In this document: positions 26,486 through 35,061 of the stretch, one piece after another | Layout of the letters: each line of letters opens with the position of its first letter | Numbering within the stretch: the first letter of the stretch is position 1 | Origin: Chryseobacterium sp. Marseille-Q5410 | GTDB taxonomy: Bacteria; Bacteroidota; Bacteroidia; Flavobacteriales; Weeksellaceae | DNA length: 64,000 bases | Direction of reading: 5' to 3' | Assembly (NCBI GenBank): GCA_946892665.1 | Contig: CAMPOT010000002.1 | Coordinates: 186,001-250,000, forward strand | Program-made: the position numbers and the translations under genes | The notes under the pieces: model-generated | What the model was told of the DNA's origin: nothing | The model's database searches: none | What the model saw: the letters and a program-made list of their open reading frames with translations, nothing else

Positions 26486-26662
26486 CTAAACAACATCTTT
26501 AATATCAATGTTCAATTTATTGCACCATTCCCGGAGGCGCTTTACTGTGATGTGTTTCTTCCCGTTGATGTACTCGGATATTCTGGGTTGTGTAACACTT
26601 AAAACGGCAGCCATTTCTTTTTGACTGCCGCCATATAAGATGAGTAATTTTTTAACTTCCAT
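26486..26662 (-). CDS. Small Cro/C1-type HTH regulator
   Basis: 58 residues: MEVKKLLILYGGSQKEMAAV, then LSVTQPRISEYINGKKHITV. A single XRE helix-turn-helix (about 9-50) with SQKEMAAVLSVTQPRISEYI as helices 2-3, and almost nothing else, so it would bind DNA as a small dimer. The upstream 55-residue gene ends seven bases before it; both run leftward, divergent from the rightward phage genes. It is the best candidate for a lysogeny regulator in view, and a palindromic site lies in the divergent region. Confidence 0.8.
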   Translation of the reverse strand: MEVKKLLILYGGSQKEMAAVLSVTQPRISEYINGKKHITVKRLREWCNKLNIDIKDVV

Positions 26663-26669
26663 ATTATTT

Positions 26670-26837
26670 TTAGTAGATTACTCTAAGATAGTTAGATATT
26701 TTTTTTACGTTAGTTCCAAAAGATTGTTTAGAAGCTAAATCAAAATTCTCATCAATCATTTTCTTTACATCTGTTGGGCTATTTCCCCATTTGATAAGTT
26801 GCGCTTCTACTTTGTTTTTTAATTCTTGAGTTTTCAT
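26670..26837 (-). CDS. Small phage protein next to the HTH regulator
   Basis: 55 residues: MKTQELKNKVEAQLIKWGNS, then PTDVKKMIDENFDLASKQSF. Predicted all-helical, basic, no recognised family. It precedes the HTH gene on the same leftward transcript with a seven-base gap, the arrangement of a regulator and a partner protein. A leftward -7 box lies 32 bases upstream. Codon use and helical content support a real gene, but no function can be given. Confidence 0.6.
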   Translation of the reverse strand: MKTQELKNKVEAQLIKWGNSPTDVKKMIDENFDLASKQSFGTNVKKISNYLRVIY

Positions 26838-26868
26838 AATGTTTATTTGTTTGTGTTAATTACTAATG

Positions 26869-26876
26869 CAAATATA
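26869..26876 (-). promoter_or_regulatory. -7 box for the leftward regulator pair
   Basis: TATATTTG on the minus strand (26876 to 26869). It is divergent from the rightward promoter at 27006-27013, with two palindromic sites between. Confidence 0.55.
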
Positions 26877-26919
26877 CGCTAAAGAGTATATACAAAGCAA
26901 GAGAAAATATGAGATACTT

Positions 26920-26944
26920 GTAATTTATAATCATTCTAAATAAC
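26920..26944. promoter_or_regulatory. Palindromic operator-like site 1
   Basis: 25-bp site matching the perfect palindrome at 44165-44189 in all but four positions; the right half ATTCTAAATAA (26933-26943) is exact. It lies in the divergent region of the HTH gene and the rightward genes. Confidence 0.6.
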
Positions 26945-26978
26945 AAAAGCAAAACAACCTTCAAACTTTCTTATATGA

Positions 26979-26991
26979 ATTTAGTCTAAAT
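26979..26991. promoter_or_regulatory. Operator-like site 2, at the -33 position of the VRR-NUC promoter
   Basis: ATTTAG, T, CTAAAT: a perfect inverted repeat of the core half-site, ending 14 bases before TATCTTTG (27006-27013). There is no TTTG at the expected -33 position. Confidence 0.6.
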
Positions 26992-27005
26992 AAAAATAAT
27001 ATATT

Positions 27006-27013
27006 TATCTTTG
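27006..27013 (+). promoter_or_regulatory. -7 box of the first rightward phage promoter
   Basis: TATCTTTG, 18 bases before the ATG at 27032. A further CTAAAT half-site overlaps the probable transcript start (27014-27019). Confidence 0.6.
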
Positions 27014-27031
27014 TCTAAATGAATGAGTTAA

Positions 27032-27424
27032 ATGGCGTATAAAATTAGGTCATACCCTGAATTTGAACTGCAAGTGCAGATTTGTAAGTATCTGGATTTA
27101 CAATATCCGGAGATTCTTTACAGCTCAGATACGATTGGAAGTATCCGCTTAACTGGTCAGCAGGCCGGCAGAAATTCAAAAATTCAAAAAAAAGGGTTTA
27201 AAATGCCTGATTTAACGATTCACGAACCTAAAAAAGGGTATCACGCTCTTTACATTGAATTAAAGGTCGAAACACCGTATAAATTAGATGGTGAGCTGAA
27301 GAAAGATCCACATTTAAAAGGCCAAGCTGATTCAATGGAACTATTAAGGCAGAAAGGATATTGGGCAGACTTCCGGTGGACTTTTGAAGAAGCTAAAAAA
27401 GTAATTGATTGGTATTTGAATTAA
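27032..27424 (+). CDS. VRR-NUC-type phage nuclease
   Basis: 130 residues. N-terminal FELQVQICKYLDLQYPEIL, then GQQAGRNSKIQKKGFKMPDL and HALYIELKVE: the Asp and the E-x-K of a PD-(D/E)XK nuclease of the VRR-NUC group, which resolve or cut branched DNA. The C-terminal QADSMELLRQKGYWADFRW is typical as well. First gene of the rightward unit, followed by a terminator and SSB. Confidence 0.8.
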   Translation: MAYKIRSYPEFELQVQICKYLDLQYPEILYSSDTIGSIRLTGQQAGRNSKIQKKGFKMPDLTIHEPKKGYHALYIELKVETPYKLDGELKKDPHLKGQADSMELLRQKGYWADFRWTFEEAKKVIDWYLN

Positions 27425-27468
27425 TAAGTCAGTAGTTTTTTTATAATTAAATTTTTGTGATTGGTGAG

Positions 27469-27493
27469 AGGCGGTGTAAATGCCGCCTTTTTT
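27469..27493 (+). terminator. Terminator-like hairpin before ssb
   Basis: AGGCGG (27469-27474) / CCGCCT (27483-27488), then T residues, ending 12 bases before the SSB start codon. It could cap or attenuate the transcript between the nuclease and SSB. Confidence 0.65.
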
Positions 27494-27504
27494 AAACAAA
27501 CATT

Positions 27505-27894
27505 ATGAGCATATCAAACATAAATATTCAGATAGTCGGCAGAATCGGAAACGATGCCAAAATTAACAAGGTGCATGATTACTTCGCTATTTCCTTTTCC
27601 GTTGCAGCATCAGAAAGGCGCAAAAACGATCAGCAAGTTACAGCATGGTTCAATTGTACCTACTGGAGCAAAAGCGATAAAATAGCGCAATATCTGACCA
27701 AAGGAAAATTAATATCAGTTGTTGCAGATTGGTTCGATGTAACTGAGAAAGACGGCAAAACATTTAATAATTTCAGAGTGAAAGAATTAAATCCGTTCCT
27801 GGAGAAAAACACCGATACTCAGCAACCAACTCAGACCGAAAGAATCACAGATAAACCAATTGAGGAAGATATAGACGATGATCTACCTTTTTAA
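27505..27894 (+). CDS. ssb: Single-stranded DNA-binding protein
   Basis: 129 residues. OB fold: NIQIVGRIGNDAKINKV, ISFSVAASERR, TAWFNCTYWSKSDKIAQYL and KGKLISVVADWFDV; then a Gln/Thr-rich linker and the acidic tip EDIDDDLPF that recruits partner proteins. A complete SSB of phage size. It lies apart from the leftward recombination genes, just upstream of the terminase genes. Confidence 0.93.
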   Translation: MSISNINIQIVGRIGNDAKINKVHDYFAISFSVAASERRKNDQQVTAWFNCTYWSKSDKIAQYLTKGKLISVVADWFDVTEKDGKTFNNFRVKELNPFLEKNTDTQQPTQTERITDKPIEEDIDDDLPF

Positions 27895-27927
27895 ATAAAA
27901 TCACATGAACGATATAATTGCAATCTA

Positions 27928-28413
27928 ATGGCAGCACCGATAGGAAATAATTACTGGCAATTCAGGAATAAACATGGGCGCGATTTTAAATATACGCCTG
28001 AAGCATTTTGGGATGAAGCAGTTAAATATTTTGATTGGATTTCTGAAAGGGTATGGAATAAAAAAGAAGCCATTAAAAGCGGTGATCTTGCAGGAACTAT
28101 TATGGATGTGCCAACAAGTACTCCAATGAGTATAGAATCATTTTGTTTGTTCGCTGATATAGATCGTAAAACATTTGATAATTATGAAAGTAATAGCAAT
28201 GGTTACGAAGATTTTTTCCATATCACAACACGTATACGTGGAGTTATAGAATCTCAGCAGTTTGAAGGAGCTACGGTTGGTGCATACAACCCTAATATAA
28301 TAGCGCGAAAACTTGGATTGAAAGACCAAACAGATATTACCTCCGGAGGTGATAAAATACAATCCGCACCTTCAGCGATTAGAATTGATATTGTGAAGCC
28401 AAATGAGGATTAA
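27928..28413 (+). CDS. Terminase small subunit
   Basis: 161 residues. Position directly before the large terminase and the sequence pattern (YTPEAFWDEAVKYFDWI, PMSIESFCLFADIDRKTFDNY, RIRGVIESQQFEGATVGAYN and IIARKLGLKD) match small terminases that recognise the packaging start. The helix-turn-helix is about 70-95. The C-terminal VKPNED is short. Confidence 0.85.
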   Translation: MAAPIGNNYWQFRNKHGRDFKYTPEAFWDEAVKYFDWISERVWNKKEAIKSGDLAGTIMDVPTSTPMSIESFCLFADIDRKTFDNYESNSNGYEDFFHITTRIRGVIESQQFEGATVGAYNPNIIARKLGLKDQTDITSGGDKIQSAPSAIRIDIVKPNED

Positions 28414-28505
28414 AATTAGCAATAATGCAAAAGCGGTCAAAAATATTACGGGGTGGATACCAAAATGCAACCAAATAAAGCCGTTTTTATTACGAAATTC
28501 ACAAA

Positions 28506-29954
28506 ATGAACCAAATTAACTTCAAAGCCTCGATAGTATTTCATGACGTTTGGGAGAAAGTAAACGCCAAAACCGAGGGCAAAGAAGGTTTAGAACATAT
28601 TTACAAATTAATCATCGAAGAAGGTTCTTCACGAAGTACAAAGACCTGGAGTAACTTTCAGGTTCTTTTTTTATACCTATACGAAAATCCGATCAGCTCC
28701 GCCACTGTTTTACGTGATACCCAGAAATCATGTCGTGAAATTGTAGAAAAAGACTGGAAAGATTGGTTAAAAGATCCGATGGTTCGCAAAAAACAATTAG
28801 AAAAGGGCGAAATAACGCTCCAGGAGTTTGATAAATTCATAAAGGCCGAGAATTTAGCGCAATATTTCGTAGAAAACAAAACTAATCATACTTGGACTTT
28901 CAAGCATAACGGCAATTTCTTACGCTTTACCGGGTTGGATGATGAAGATGATGCAATGGGAATGACACAAACTATCTGCTGGATTAATGAGCCTTATAAT
29001 TTCAGTCATGAGGTTTACCGGCAGTTGGCACAGCGTTCAAAGGTTATACTTTTCGACTGGAACCCGAAACAGAATCACTGGATTGAGAAAGAGAAGCTAA
29101 AAGAAAGCACCTATGTCAATTACTCAACCTTCAGGGATAATCCTTTTTTAAGTTCCGAAAGTAGAAATCAGCTTTATTCTTATCAGCCGGTTAAATATTC
29201 AGAAGCAGTTGTAAATAAAATTCTTACCGAACCGGAAGCACTCAATTACAATTTGGAAGAAAACCAGAAAGACTTAACCGAAAACCAGATCAAAGAATTA
29301 AAGCGATGTATTTACAATGAGAAAGTAAAATCAGCTTCTGAGTATCATTGGTTAGTTTATGGTTTAGGGTTAAAATCTGAAAAACCGAATAAGATTTACA
29401 ACGGATGGAAACCGATAACGCTCGAAGAATATAACTCAATTGATGAAAGGGAATATTTCGGACTGGATTACGGATGGGCGAAACCTACAGCATTGGTAGG
29501 TATTAAATACGATGGTGATCGATCATTCTACGTTCGCCCGGCACTTTATAAGCCGATGAATGAAATGAAAGATTCAAGCGGTGTGCAAATACCTTTAGGG
29601 GAGTTTCTTTTAGCTGCAGGTTATCCGGTTGGTGCGGTTACTTACGGATGGGCAGATTCAAGCGATAAAGAAGCCGGCACAGAGGTTTCACTCACCAATG
29701 ATCTACGGACTATCTACGGACTTAATATAGTTCCTACAAATAAACCAACATATAAGGCCCGTTGGCAGTTCTTCACGAATATGAAAGTCTATTATGTGTA
29801 TGATGAGGAGTTTGAATTTGAATACGATAATTACGAATTGGAATACATTAACGATACGCCAACCGGAAAACCTATAAAAAAGAACGATCACTACATGAAC
29901 GCTTTTGAATATGGCGGTTGGGGAGTTAAAGAATACCTGAATATCATCGTTTAA
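28506..29954 (+). CDS. Terminase large subunit
   Basis: 482 residues, PBSX-like. ATPase: Walker A GSSRSTKT (40-47), Walker B region TICWINEPYN (the Glu follows Asn rather than Asp). Nuclease: first Asp in YFGLDYGWAKPTALVGIKYD and a second in YGWADSSDKEAGTE. It cuts concatemeric DNA and drives it into the prohead. An AT-rich 92-base gap separates it from the small subunit. Confidence 0.93.
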   Translation: MNQINFKASIVFHDVWEKVNAKTEGKEGLEHIYKLIIEEGSSRSTKTWSNFQVLFLYLYENPISSATVLRDTQKSCREIVEKDWKDWLKDPMVRKKQLEKGEITLQEFDKFIKAENLAQYFVENKTNHTWTFKHNGNFLRFTGLDDEDDAMGMTQTICWINEPYNFSHEVYRQLAQRSKVILFDWNPKQNHWIEKEKLKESTYVNYSTFRDNPFLSSESRNQLYSYQPVKYSEAVVNKILTEPEALNYNLEENQKDLTENQIKELKRCIYNEKVKSASEYHWLVYGLGLKSEKPNKIYNGWKPITLEEYNSIDEREYFGLDYGWAKPTALVGIKYDGDRSFYVRPALYKPMNEMKDSSGVQIPLGEFLLAAGYPVGAVTYGWADSSDKEAGTEVSLTNDLRTIYGLNIVPTNKPTYKARWQFFTNMKVYYVYDEEFEFEYDNYELEYINDTPTGKPIKKNDHYMNAFEYGGWGVKEYLNIIV

Positions 29955-29955
29955 A

Positions 29956-29977
29956 TCTAAATTTCTTATTTAGAATA
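29956..29977. promoter_or_regulatory. Operator-like site 3 (paired half-sites)
   Basis: TCTAAAT (29956-29962) and ATTTAGA (29968-29974), part of TTATTTAGAATA (29966-29977). Same core as sites 1, 2, 4 and 5 but with a five-base spacer. It lies just after the terminase stop codon, in the gap before the portal gene. Confidence 0.5.
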
Positions 29978-30025
29978 GCGCAGAAAAACAAAAATATTTA
30001 CATTGATTATCAATATTTTAACGAT

Positions 30026-30050
30026 GTTATTTAGAATAATTAAAAATAAG
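30026..30050. promoter_or_regulatory. Operator-like site 4, in front of the portal gene
   Basis: Left half TTATTTAGAAT (30027-30037) is exact and the right half keeps ATT..AAATAA (30039-30049). It ends four bases before the -7 box and covers the place where -33 should be. Confidence 0.6.
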
Positions 30051-30053
30051 TAT

Positions 30054-30061
30054 TATATTTG
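30054..30061 (+). promoter_or_regulatory. -7 box of the head-gene promoter
   Basis: TATATTTG at 30054-30061 within TATTATATTTGTATA, a 15-base string repeated exactly at 44199-44213. The portal gene starts at 30079. Confidence 0.6.
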
Positions 30062-30078
30062 TATAAATATTTCATCCG

Positions 30079-31443
30079 TTGGCGTACAAAAAAGGACTTT
30101 TAACAAAACTTGACCAAGGTTTCCAAGCGTTTAAATCAGCGTTTGGCGGGGAAATTCCCCCTTTCTACTCCCAATTATCAGATGGCACACATTCTTACAA
30201 CGTCGAACTGGAACGCCACGGTCCTTTTTCCTTTCTCGGATTCGGGGATGCTTATTTTAAACCTCAGGAAAATTTAAAATGGTATTATGAAAATGTTTCC
30301 TTTTTTGGGGATTGCATAAATCTTTACTGCGATATTGCTTCACAGGTGCGCATTCAGGAAGTAGACCGGAACGGAAATATTGTGGAAAATTCGGAATTTG
30401 TTAAACTTTTAGACCAACCCAACGAATGGCAAGACGGAATAGCATTTATCAAAGAATTGGTTATAAACACGCTTTGCAGCGGAATCAACGTACAGTACGG
30501 CGACTTTTTCAAGAACGGAAACCTGAGACTAAATCCAAGTCTGTATAATATTGATTTTTATAATCTCGCATTTCCGAAAATCAAAAACCCTTACAAATTA
30601 AAAAGAAGCGATATTCAGGAGCTTCAATTTATCGAGCATTTAGAGAATAACGAAAAGAGAACGCTTAAAATGTTTGAGCTGGCTTTTGTTTACGATATGA
30701 TCGCTAAAAACACCTACGGAGCGAAAGGTTATAACTCATCGAAATTCCTTGATCCTATTTCGCGCGTTTTCTCACTACGTACAGATTTGCAGGTTTTATT
30801 GAACACCACCGATACAATGGCGTTTTTATCCGGCAAAAAAGCAAACTGGATTATTTCAAAGAAAGCCGCAGCCGGATCACTTGCACCACTCGGAGCCGGT
30901 GAAAAGAAGCAAATAGAAACCGAACTAAGCCAAAAGCGCAGAGATGACGTAATTGCAACCAATGAGGATTTGTCTTTATTGAATCTTACTAGAGATAACC
31001 GTAAGATGCAGATGATTGAGATGCAGAATAACGCCAAAGAGAACGTAAGATCAAAATTCGGTATTCCTCGCGATCTTCTCGATGCGTACACGGGAACCAA
31101 TTCTGGCAGCACTTATGAAAATCAGCAGTTTGCAGAAGCGCGATTTACACTTAATAATGTGAAAAACATCACCGATTCATGGCTTTACTCACTGGAAAAG
31201 AAAAACAAATCACTTTTCGCAGACAGAGGACATAAGTTAATCGGAAGTTATGAGCATATGCCAGCAATAGTGGCAATTAATACCGATTTGAAAAATAAAG
31301 GTTTTAAATCAAAAGCCGAAGCATTAATTAAATTCTTAGAAGCGTTTGAGAAATCCAGAGGATTAGGCATTGAACTTAATTATGAAGATTTCCTAAAAGA
31401 AAACGGATTTGAGGAGTTTTTAAAATCACAGACAGCGGAATGA
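30079..31443 (+). CDS. Phage portal protein
   Basis: 454 residues, HK97-type portal. It starts with TTG (MAYKKGLLTKLDQGF); no ATG fits better. Conserved features: WYYENVSFFGDCINLYCDIA, KLLDQPNEWQDG, and the C-terminal block NNAKENVRSKFGIPRDLLDA, then NQQFAEARFTLNNV, which are typical of portal proteins. It forms the dodecameric DNA gate. The next 41-residue gene starts inside its stop codon (ATGA). Confidence 0.9.
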   Translation: MAYKKGLLTKLDQGFQAFKSAFGGEIPPFYSQLSDGTHSYNVELERHGPFSFLGFGDAYFKPQENLKWYYENVSFFGDCINLYCDIASQVRIQEVDRNGNIVENSEFVKLLDQPNEWQDGIAFIKELVINTLCSGINVQYGDFFKNGNLRLNPSLYNIDFYNLAFPKIKNPYKLKRSDIQELQFIEHLENNEKRTLKMFELAFVYDMIAKNTYGAKGYNSSKFLDPISRVFSLRTDLQVLLNTTDTMAFLSGKKANWIISKKAAAGSLAPLGAGEKKQIETELSQKRRDDVIATNEDLSLLNLTRDNRKMQMIEMQNNAKENVRSKFGIPRDLLDAYTGTNSGSTYENQQFAEARFTLNNVKNITDSWLYSLEKKNKSLFADRGHKLIGSYEHMPAIVAINTDLKNKGFKSKAEALIKFLEAFEKSRGLGIELNYEDFLKENGFEEFLKSQTAE

Positions 31444-31565
31444 AAAAGCTAACATTAAAACAGATTGACGATTTATTGAAGCAAAAAGACATCGATCCTG
31501 CTTTTAAAGAAAGTCTGAAAAAGAAAAAAGAAATATTGTCTAACGACAAAACGATACGCAAATGA
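31440..31565 (+). CDS. Small phage protein between portal and protease
   Basis: 41 residues: MKKLTLKQIDDLLKQKDIDP, then AFKESLKKKKEILSNDKTIRK. Its ATG overlaps the portal stop and its TGA overlaps the protease ATG (ATGA at both ends), so it is translationally coupled on both sides. Helical and lysine-rich; it may be a small head or scaffold accessory. No family recognised. Confidence 0.7.
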   Translation: MKKLTLKQIDDLLKQKDIDPAFKESLKKKKEILSNDKTIRK

Positions 31566-32398
31566 TTACACTAAAGGAATTTCCGGGCAAAACTTTCGCG
31601 AATAAGCAGGAGTTATTTTCTTACTTAAAGGAGAATAAAGATCTGTTGATTGAAGCAAAGAAAGCAGAAATATATAAATCCTGCGATAAAGGTCTTTCTG
31701 TTATCACAAGCCAGGAGAACATCAAAAAGATTTCAGAAGCGGTTAAATCGTTTGAAATGGATTCTGAATATTACTATTTCGTAGTAAACAGTTCCAATAT
31801 TCTTGATTCTCATCGTGATATGCACATTGATGGGAACTGGGAAAAAACAGTTAAAGAACAGCAGGGAAAAGTATATTTAGTTTGGGATCACGAACTAAAA
31901 AGGTCAGAAATTATCGCAATGAAAAAAGATGTTCAGATGTTCACAGCGGTAATTCCATTTAGGCTAATTGGGAAAGATTATGAAGGTGATTCATACTGCT
32001 TAATTTACAAAGTCAAGAAAACAGCTATCATTAATGAAGAAGCTAATAAGTGGTTAAAAGAGGGGCACGACTTTGAAGCGAGCGTAAGAATGCAGTACAT
32101 GGATATTGATTTAGCGATTGATTCAAACGATGCCAACAATCTAAAAGAGAAATCTAATTATGATACTTTCTACTCATTGATAGCCAATAAAAATGATTTT
32201 GAAGAGATAAATTTCTTCTGGATTATTAAGCAGGCGAAAAATGTAATGGAAAGTTCCCTTGTTATGTTCGCAAGCAACCCAGCGACCGGAAGAATAAACG
32301 AAAGTACAGAGCCGGAGAAATCCACTCTTGAAGATAACGAGCCGCCGACCGGCACTCACAGTGAAACAAAATCTATTTTAAACCTAAATTTTTATTAA
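31562..32398 (+). CDS. Putative prohead protease
   Basis: 278 residues. Position between portal and major capsid gene and the central pattern fit the HK97 prohead protease family: FVVNSSNILDSHRDMHIDG, VYLVWDHELKRSEIIA (probable catalytic His) and HDFEASVRMQYMDIDLAI (probable catalytic Ser). The N-terminal 55 residues are charged and helical. The C-terminal 50 residues are low-complexity (STEPEKSTLEDNEPPTGT), perhaps a targeting segment. Family match is by pattern only. Confidence 0.7.
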   Translation: MITLKEFPGKTFANKQELFSYLKENKDLLIEAKKAEIYKSCDKGLSVITSQENIKKISEAVKSFEMDSEYYYFVVNSSNILDSHRDMHIDGNWEKTVKEQQGKVYLVWDHELKRSEIIAMKKDVQMFTAVIPFRLIGKDYEGDSYCLIYKVKKTAIINEEANKWLKEGHDFEASVRMQYMDIDLAIDSNDANNLKEKSNYDTFYSLIANKNDFEEINFFWIIKQAKNVMESSLVMFASNPATGRINESTEPEKSTLEDNEPPTGTHSETKSILNLNFY

Positions 32399-32399
32399 A

Positions 32400-33668
32400 A
32401 TGAAATTTGAGTACAAATCAGCTGAAGAAATCAGCAAGATGTCGGCGGAGGAACAAAACAAATACCTCGCAGACAAAACAGCTCACGAAGCGAACGTGAG
32501 AAAAGACGAAATCGAAAAGGCCGTTAAACCGGTTAAAGAAGATGTAGCAGCTATTAAAACTTCTCAGGAAGAAAGCGCAAAAGATGTAACTGCAATCAAA
32601 GAAGAATTAAAATCTATTGGTGAGCAGGTGAAATCAAACACTTCTGGTATGTGGGACAATGTAGCAGAAGTTGTTGAAAAACATATCACAGAAAACCACG
32701 AAGCAATCAAAACAGCCTTTAAAACAAGAGGTACTTTTGAATTGAGTGATGAAGTGATGAAAGCTGTTGGAATCGTTACCACTGCAAACGGAACTTTGCC
32801 AGTCGCTTTGCCTGCTAATTACGCAGCCGAAAGAATGGGAGTACCAAATGTAAGACTACGCAGACCAAACCTTTTGGATTATGTAAATACCTACAACACA
32901 AATCAGAAGTCACTTCCGTACATTGAAGCTGTACCGGGTGAAGGTGATTTTGCTGTGGTTGCAGAAGGTGGTGTAAAACCTCAGTTAGATATTGATTGGG
33001 TTACAAGATGGGCAGAACCTCAAAAGTTCGCTGGTTGGATTAAGGTTACAGAAGAAGCTATTGAGGATATTCCAAGACTTCGTGATCTTATCGTTAATTA
33101 CCTTCGTGAGAAGCACGACCTTTTCAAGGAAAGTCAAGTTTATGCGGCTATTAATACCGCTGCAACTGCATTTGTAACAACTGGAGGGGTAGCAGGAACA
33201 GTAACAATGCCAACAATTATGGATGTTGTGAACGCTTTACAGCTTCAAATCATCAACACTCCAAATTATACGGATGAGCCAGATTTCTTCGGAGATGTAG
33301 TGCTTATGAATGTGGTAGATTTCTACAAGTATTTCGGTGCTGCTAAAGATGCTTTCGGCAGACCGTTGTTTGAAAATGGTTATCAAGGTGGTAGAACATT
33401 CAATTACAATGGATTTACGTTTGTAGCAACAACAAGAGTAACGGCAGGAAATATTATCCTAATGGACTCTACAAAGGTTGATGTTACCACTTACTCACCT
33501 TACAGAGTTGAAATTGGTTGGGTAAATGATGATTTCATCAAAAACCAGTTTGTAATTCTTGGTGAATCAAGAGGTCATATCGTAATTAAGAACCACGATA
33601 AGAGAGCTTTTGTAAAGGGTTCAATTGCAACTATTTTAACTGCTATTACAGCACCTGAAGCACCATAG
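32400..33668 (+). CDS. Major capsid protein (HK97 fold)
   Basis: 422 residues. N-terminal 110 residues are a charged coiled coil (AEEISKMSAEEQNKYLADK, VKPVKEDVAAIKTSQEESAK) like the HK97 delta/scaffold domain, probably cut off by the prohead protease. The shell domain begins near TTANGTLPVALPANYAAERM and contains FAGWIKVTEEAIEDIPRLRD (E-loop/spine helix region), DVVLMNVVDFYKYF and DAFGRPLFENG. It forms the icosahedral shell. Confidence 0.9.
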   Translation: MKFEYKSAEEISKMSAEEQNKYLADKTAHEANVRKDEIEKAVKPVKEDVAAIKTSQEESAKDVTAIKEELKSIGEQVKSNTSGMWDNVAEVVEKHITENHEAIKTAFKTRGTFELSDEVMKAVGIVTTANGTLPVALPANYAAERMGVPNVRLRRPNLLDYVNTYNTNQKSLPYIEAVPGEGDFAVVAEGGVKPQLDIDWVTRWAEPQKFAGWIKVTEEAIEDIPRLRDLIVNYLREKHDLFKESQVYAAINTAATAFVTTGGVAGTVTMPTIMDVVNALQLQIINTPNYTDEPDFFGDVVLMNVVDFYKYFGAAKDAFGRPLFENGYQGGRTFNYNGFTFVATTRVTAGNIILMDSTKVDVTTYSPYRVEIGWVNDDFIKNQFVILGESRGHIVIKNHDKRAFVKGSIATILTAITAPEAP

Positions 33669-33669
33669 T

Positions 33670-33837
33670 ATGAAATCTTTTAAATTTTCAAAAGCAAACG
33701 GAACGTATCAAAAAGGGGCAACAGTGCAACTTAATGATATTGTAGCCAAATCTTTTGAGAAAGTAGGTTTAGGGCAAATCGTAACTGATGAGCCAAAGCC
33801 TAAAAAGGTTACAAAGAAAACGACTAAAACCAAATAA
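33670..33837 (+). CDS. Small lysine-rich head-region protein
   Basis: 55 residues: MKSFKFSKANGTYQKGATVQ, then LNDIVAKSFEKVGLGQIVTD and a Lys/Thr-rich tail ending TKKTTKTK. It starts one base after the capsid gene stop and ends one base before the next start. The SH3-like first half and the basic tail resemble small capsid decoration or DNA-binding proteins found at this place; the function is not established. Confidence 0.65.
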   Translation: MKSFKFSKANGTYQKGATVQLNDIVAKSFEKVGLGQIVTDEPKPKKVTKKTTKTK

Positions 33838-33838
33838 A

Positions 33839-34504
33839 ATGCTAATAGACGAGACCTATTTCACCGGATTGATGCTTATTCCTAACGTTGCAGAACCTGA
33901 TCCAAATAACAGGAGTGCGAACGATTTGAGTAATCTAATTGACAACTGCGAGGAAGAAGTCTTGTCTTTTGCTTTTGGTGCGGTTATGTGGGATCACTTT
34001 AAAACAAAATACACTACGGAGCAGGCTTATATCGACATTATGAACGGAAAAACCTATCAAAAAGACGATAAAACGTTTATTTGGAGGGGTTTAGTTGATG
34101 AAGATAAAAAGCAGTCTCTATTGGTGGATTATATTTTTTGTCAGTACCACACAAATAATGTTACACAGCAAACCGAGTTCGGGCAAGTTGCAGCCGATAC
34201 CAAAATAGGCCAGAAAGCCAGCTCAACACCTAAGATAGTGAAAGCCTGGAATAACTTTTTAATGAAGTTTCAGGGCGGAACGTATCTTAACGGTGCAACT
34301 GGATTAACGGCTGAGGGTAATCCTTATTGGATTATTCCACGGAGGTTAGGCAATGGCTATGGAGTGAGCTATGCCGGCGGTAATACTCAGGGCGGTGAAG
34401 TTTCCTTAATTCAGTATTTAACTGACCATAAGGCAGATTTACCACTACTCAATAACGATCATTCAAAGTTTGGACTTCAATTTAAAAACTCATTCGGAAT
34501 CTAA
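33839..34504 (+). CDS. Head-tail connector candidate
   Basis: 221 residues from ATG 33839 (MLIDETYFTGLMLIPNVAEP). It follows the capsid module, where head-completion adaptors lie. It is mostly helical in the first 130 residues (NDLSNLIDNCEEEVLSFAFG, QSLLVDYIFCQYHTNNVTQQ) as in gp6/gp15-like adaptors, then Gly-rich. It is similar to hypothetical proteins of Bacteroidota phages. Its stop overlaps the next ATG (TAATG). Confidence 0.6.
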   Translation: MLIDETYFTGLMLIPNVAEPDPNNRSANDLSNLIDNCEEEVLSFAFGAVMWDHFKTKYTTEQAYIDIMNGKTYQKDDKTFIWRGLVDEDKKQSLLVDYIFCQYHTNNVTQQTEFGQVAADTKIGQKASSTPKIVKAWNNFLMKFQGGTYLNGATGLTAEGNPYWIIPRRLGNGYGVSYAGGNTQGGEVSLIQYLTDHKADLPLLNNDHSKFGLQFKNSFGI

Positions 34505-35052
34505 TGATTAACCATAATTTACTTTTATACAGCCTTTACGATAGAATGTTTCAAATAACGTTCAATCAAAAGCCGTGGACAGTGAATTATACCGAGGGAG
34601 ATTTATTTGAGTTGAATAAGAAACTTTTAATGTCTCAAACTAAATATCCTATCATCTGGTTACAGACAGGGTACAAAGTAAGAGAGAACAGATCAGGCAA
34701 TAAAATCGAACTTCAAAATTGTAATTTCTTTTTAATTACAAAGGGCGATCAACACGACCTTTATAAAAAACGATACGAAAACAATTACCAAAATATGTTA
34801 TTTCCGCTTTATGAAAACTTCAAAGAAGTAATCAGAAAGACCAAAGGAATTGAGATATTGAATGATACTATTGATTTTGTAGAGTTGCCGTTTAATGAGG
34901 TTTCAGAATTAACATCACGAGACGGTCAATATGGAAGAAAGAGACCATCAGAAACTGCAACCGTTCCAGATATTTGGGATGCTATTGTAATAGACGGATT
35001 AAATCTAAAAATTAATGAGGATTGCTTTCCTCAGTTTAAAATTAAAAAATAA
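34504..35052 (+). CDS. Head-tail joining protein candidate
   Basis: 182 residues. Translationally coupled to the connector candidate (TAATG). Its place immediately before the tail tube gene suggests a head-closure or tail-terminator protein. The fold looks alpha/beta with a central sheet (YPIIWLQTGYKVRENRSGNK, NCNFFLITKGDQHD). No motif gives a sure family. Confidence 0.55.
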   Translation: MINHNLLLYSLYDRMFQITFNQKPWTVNYTEGDLFELNKKLLMSQTKYPIIWLQTGYKVRENRSGNKIELQNCNFFLITKGDQHDLYKKRYENNYQNMLFPLYENFKEVIRKTKGIEILNDTIDFVELPFNEVSELTSRDGQYGRKRPSETATVPDIWDAIVIDGLNLKINEDCFPQFKIKK

Positions 35053-35061
35053 CACAAAATT

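Noticed and set aside
28433-28485. Short frame starting MQKRSKILRGGYQNATK between the terminase genes
   Set aside because: Only 17 codons with no hydrophobic or known motif; too little support.
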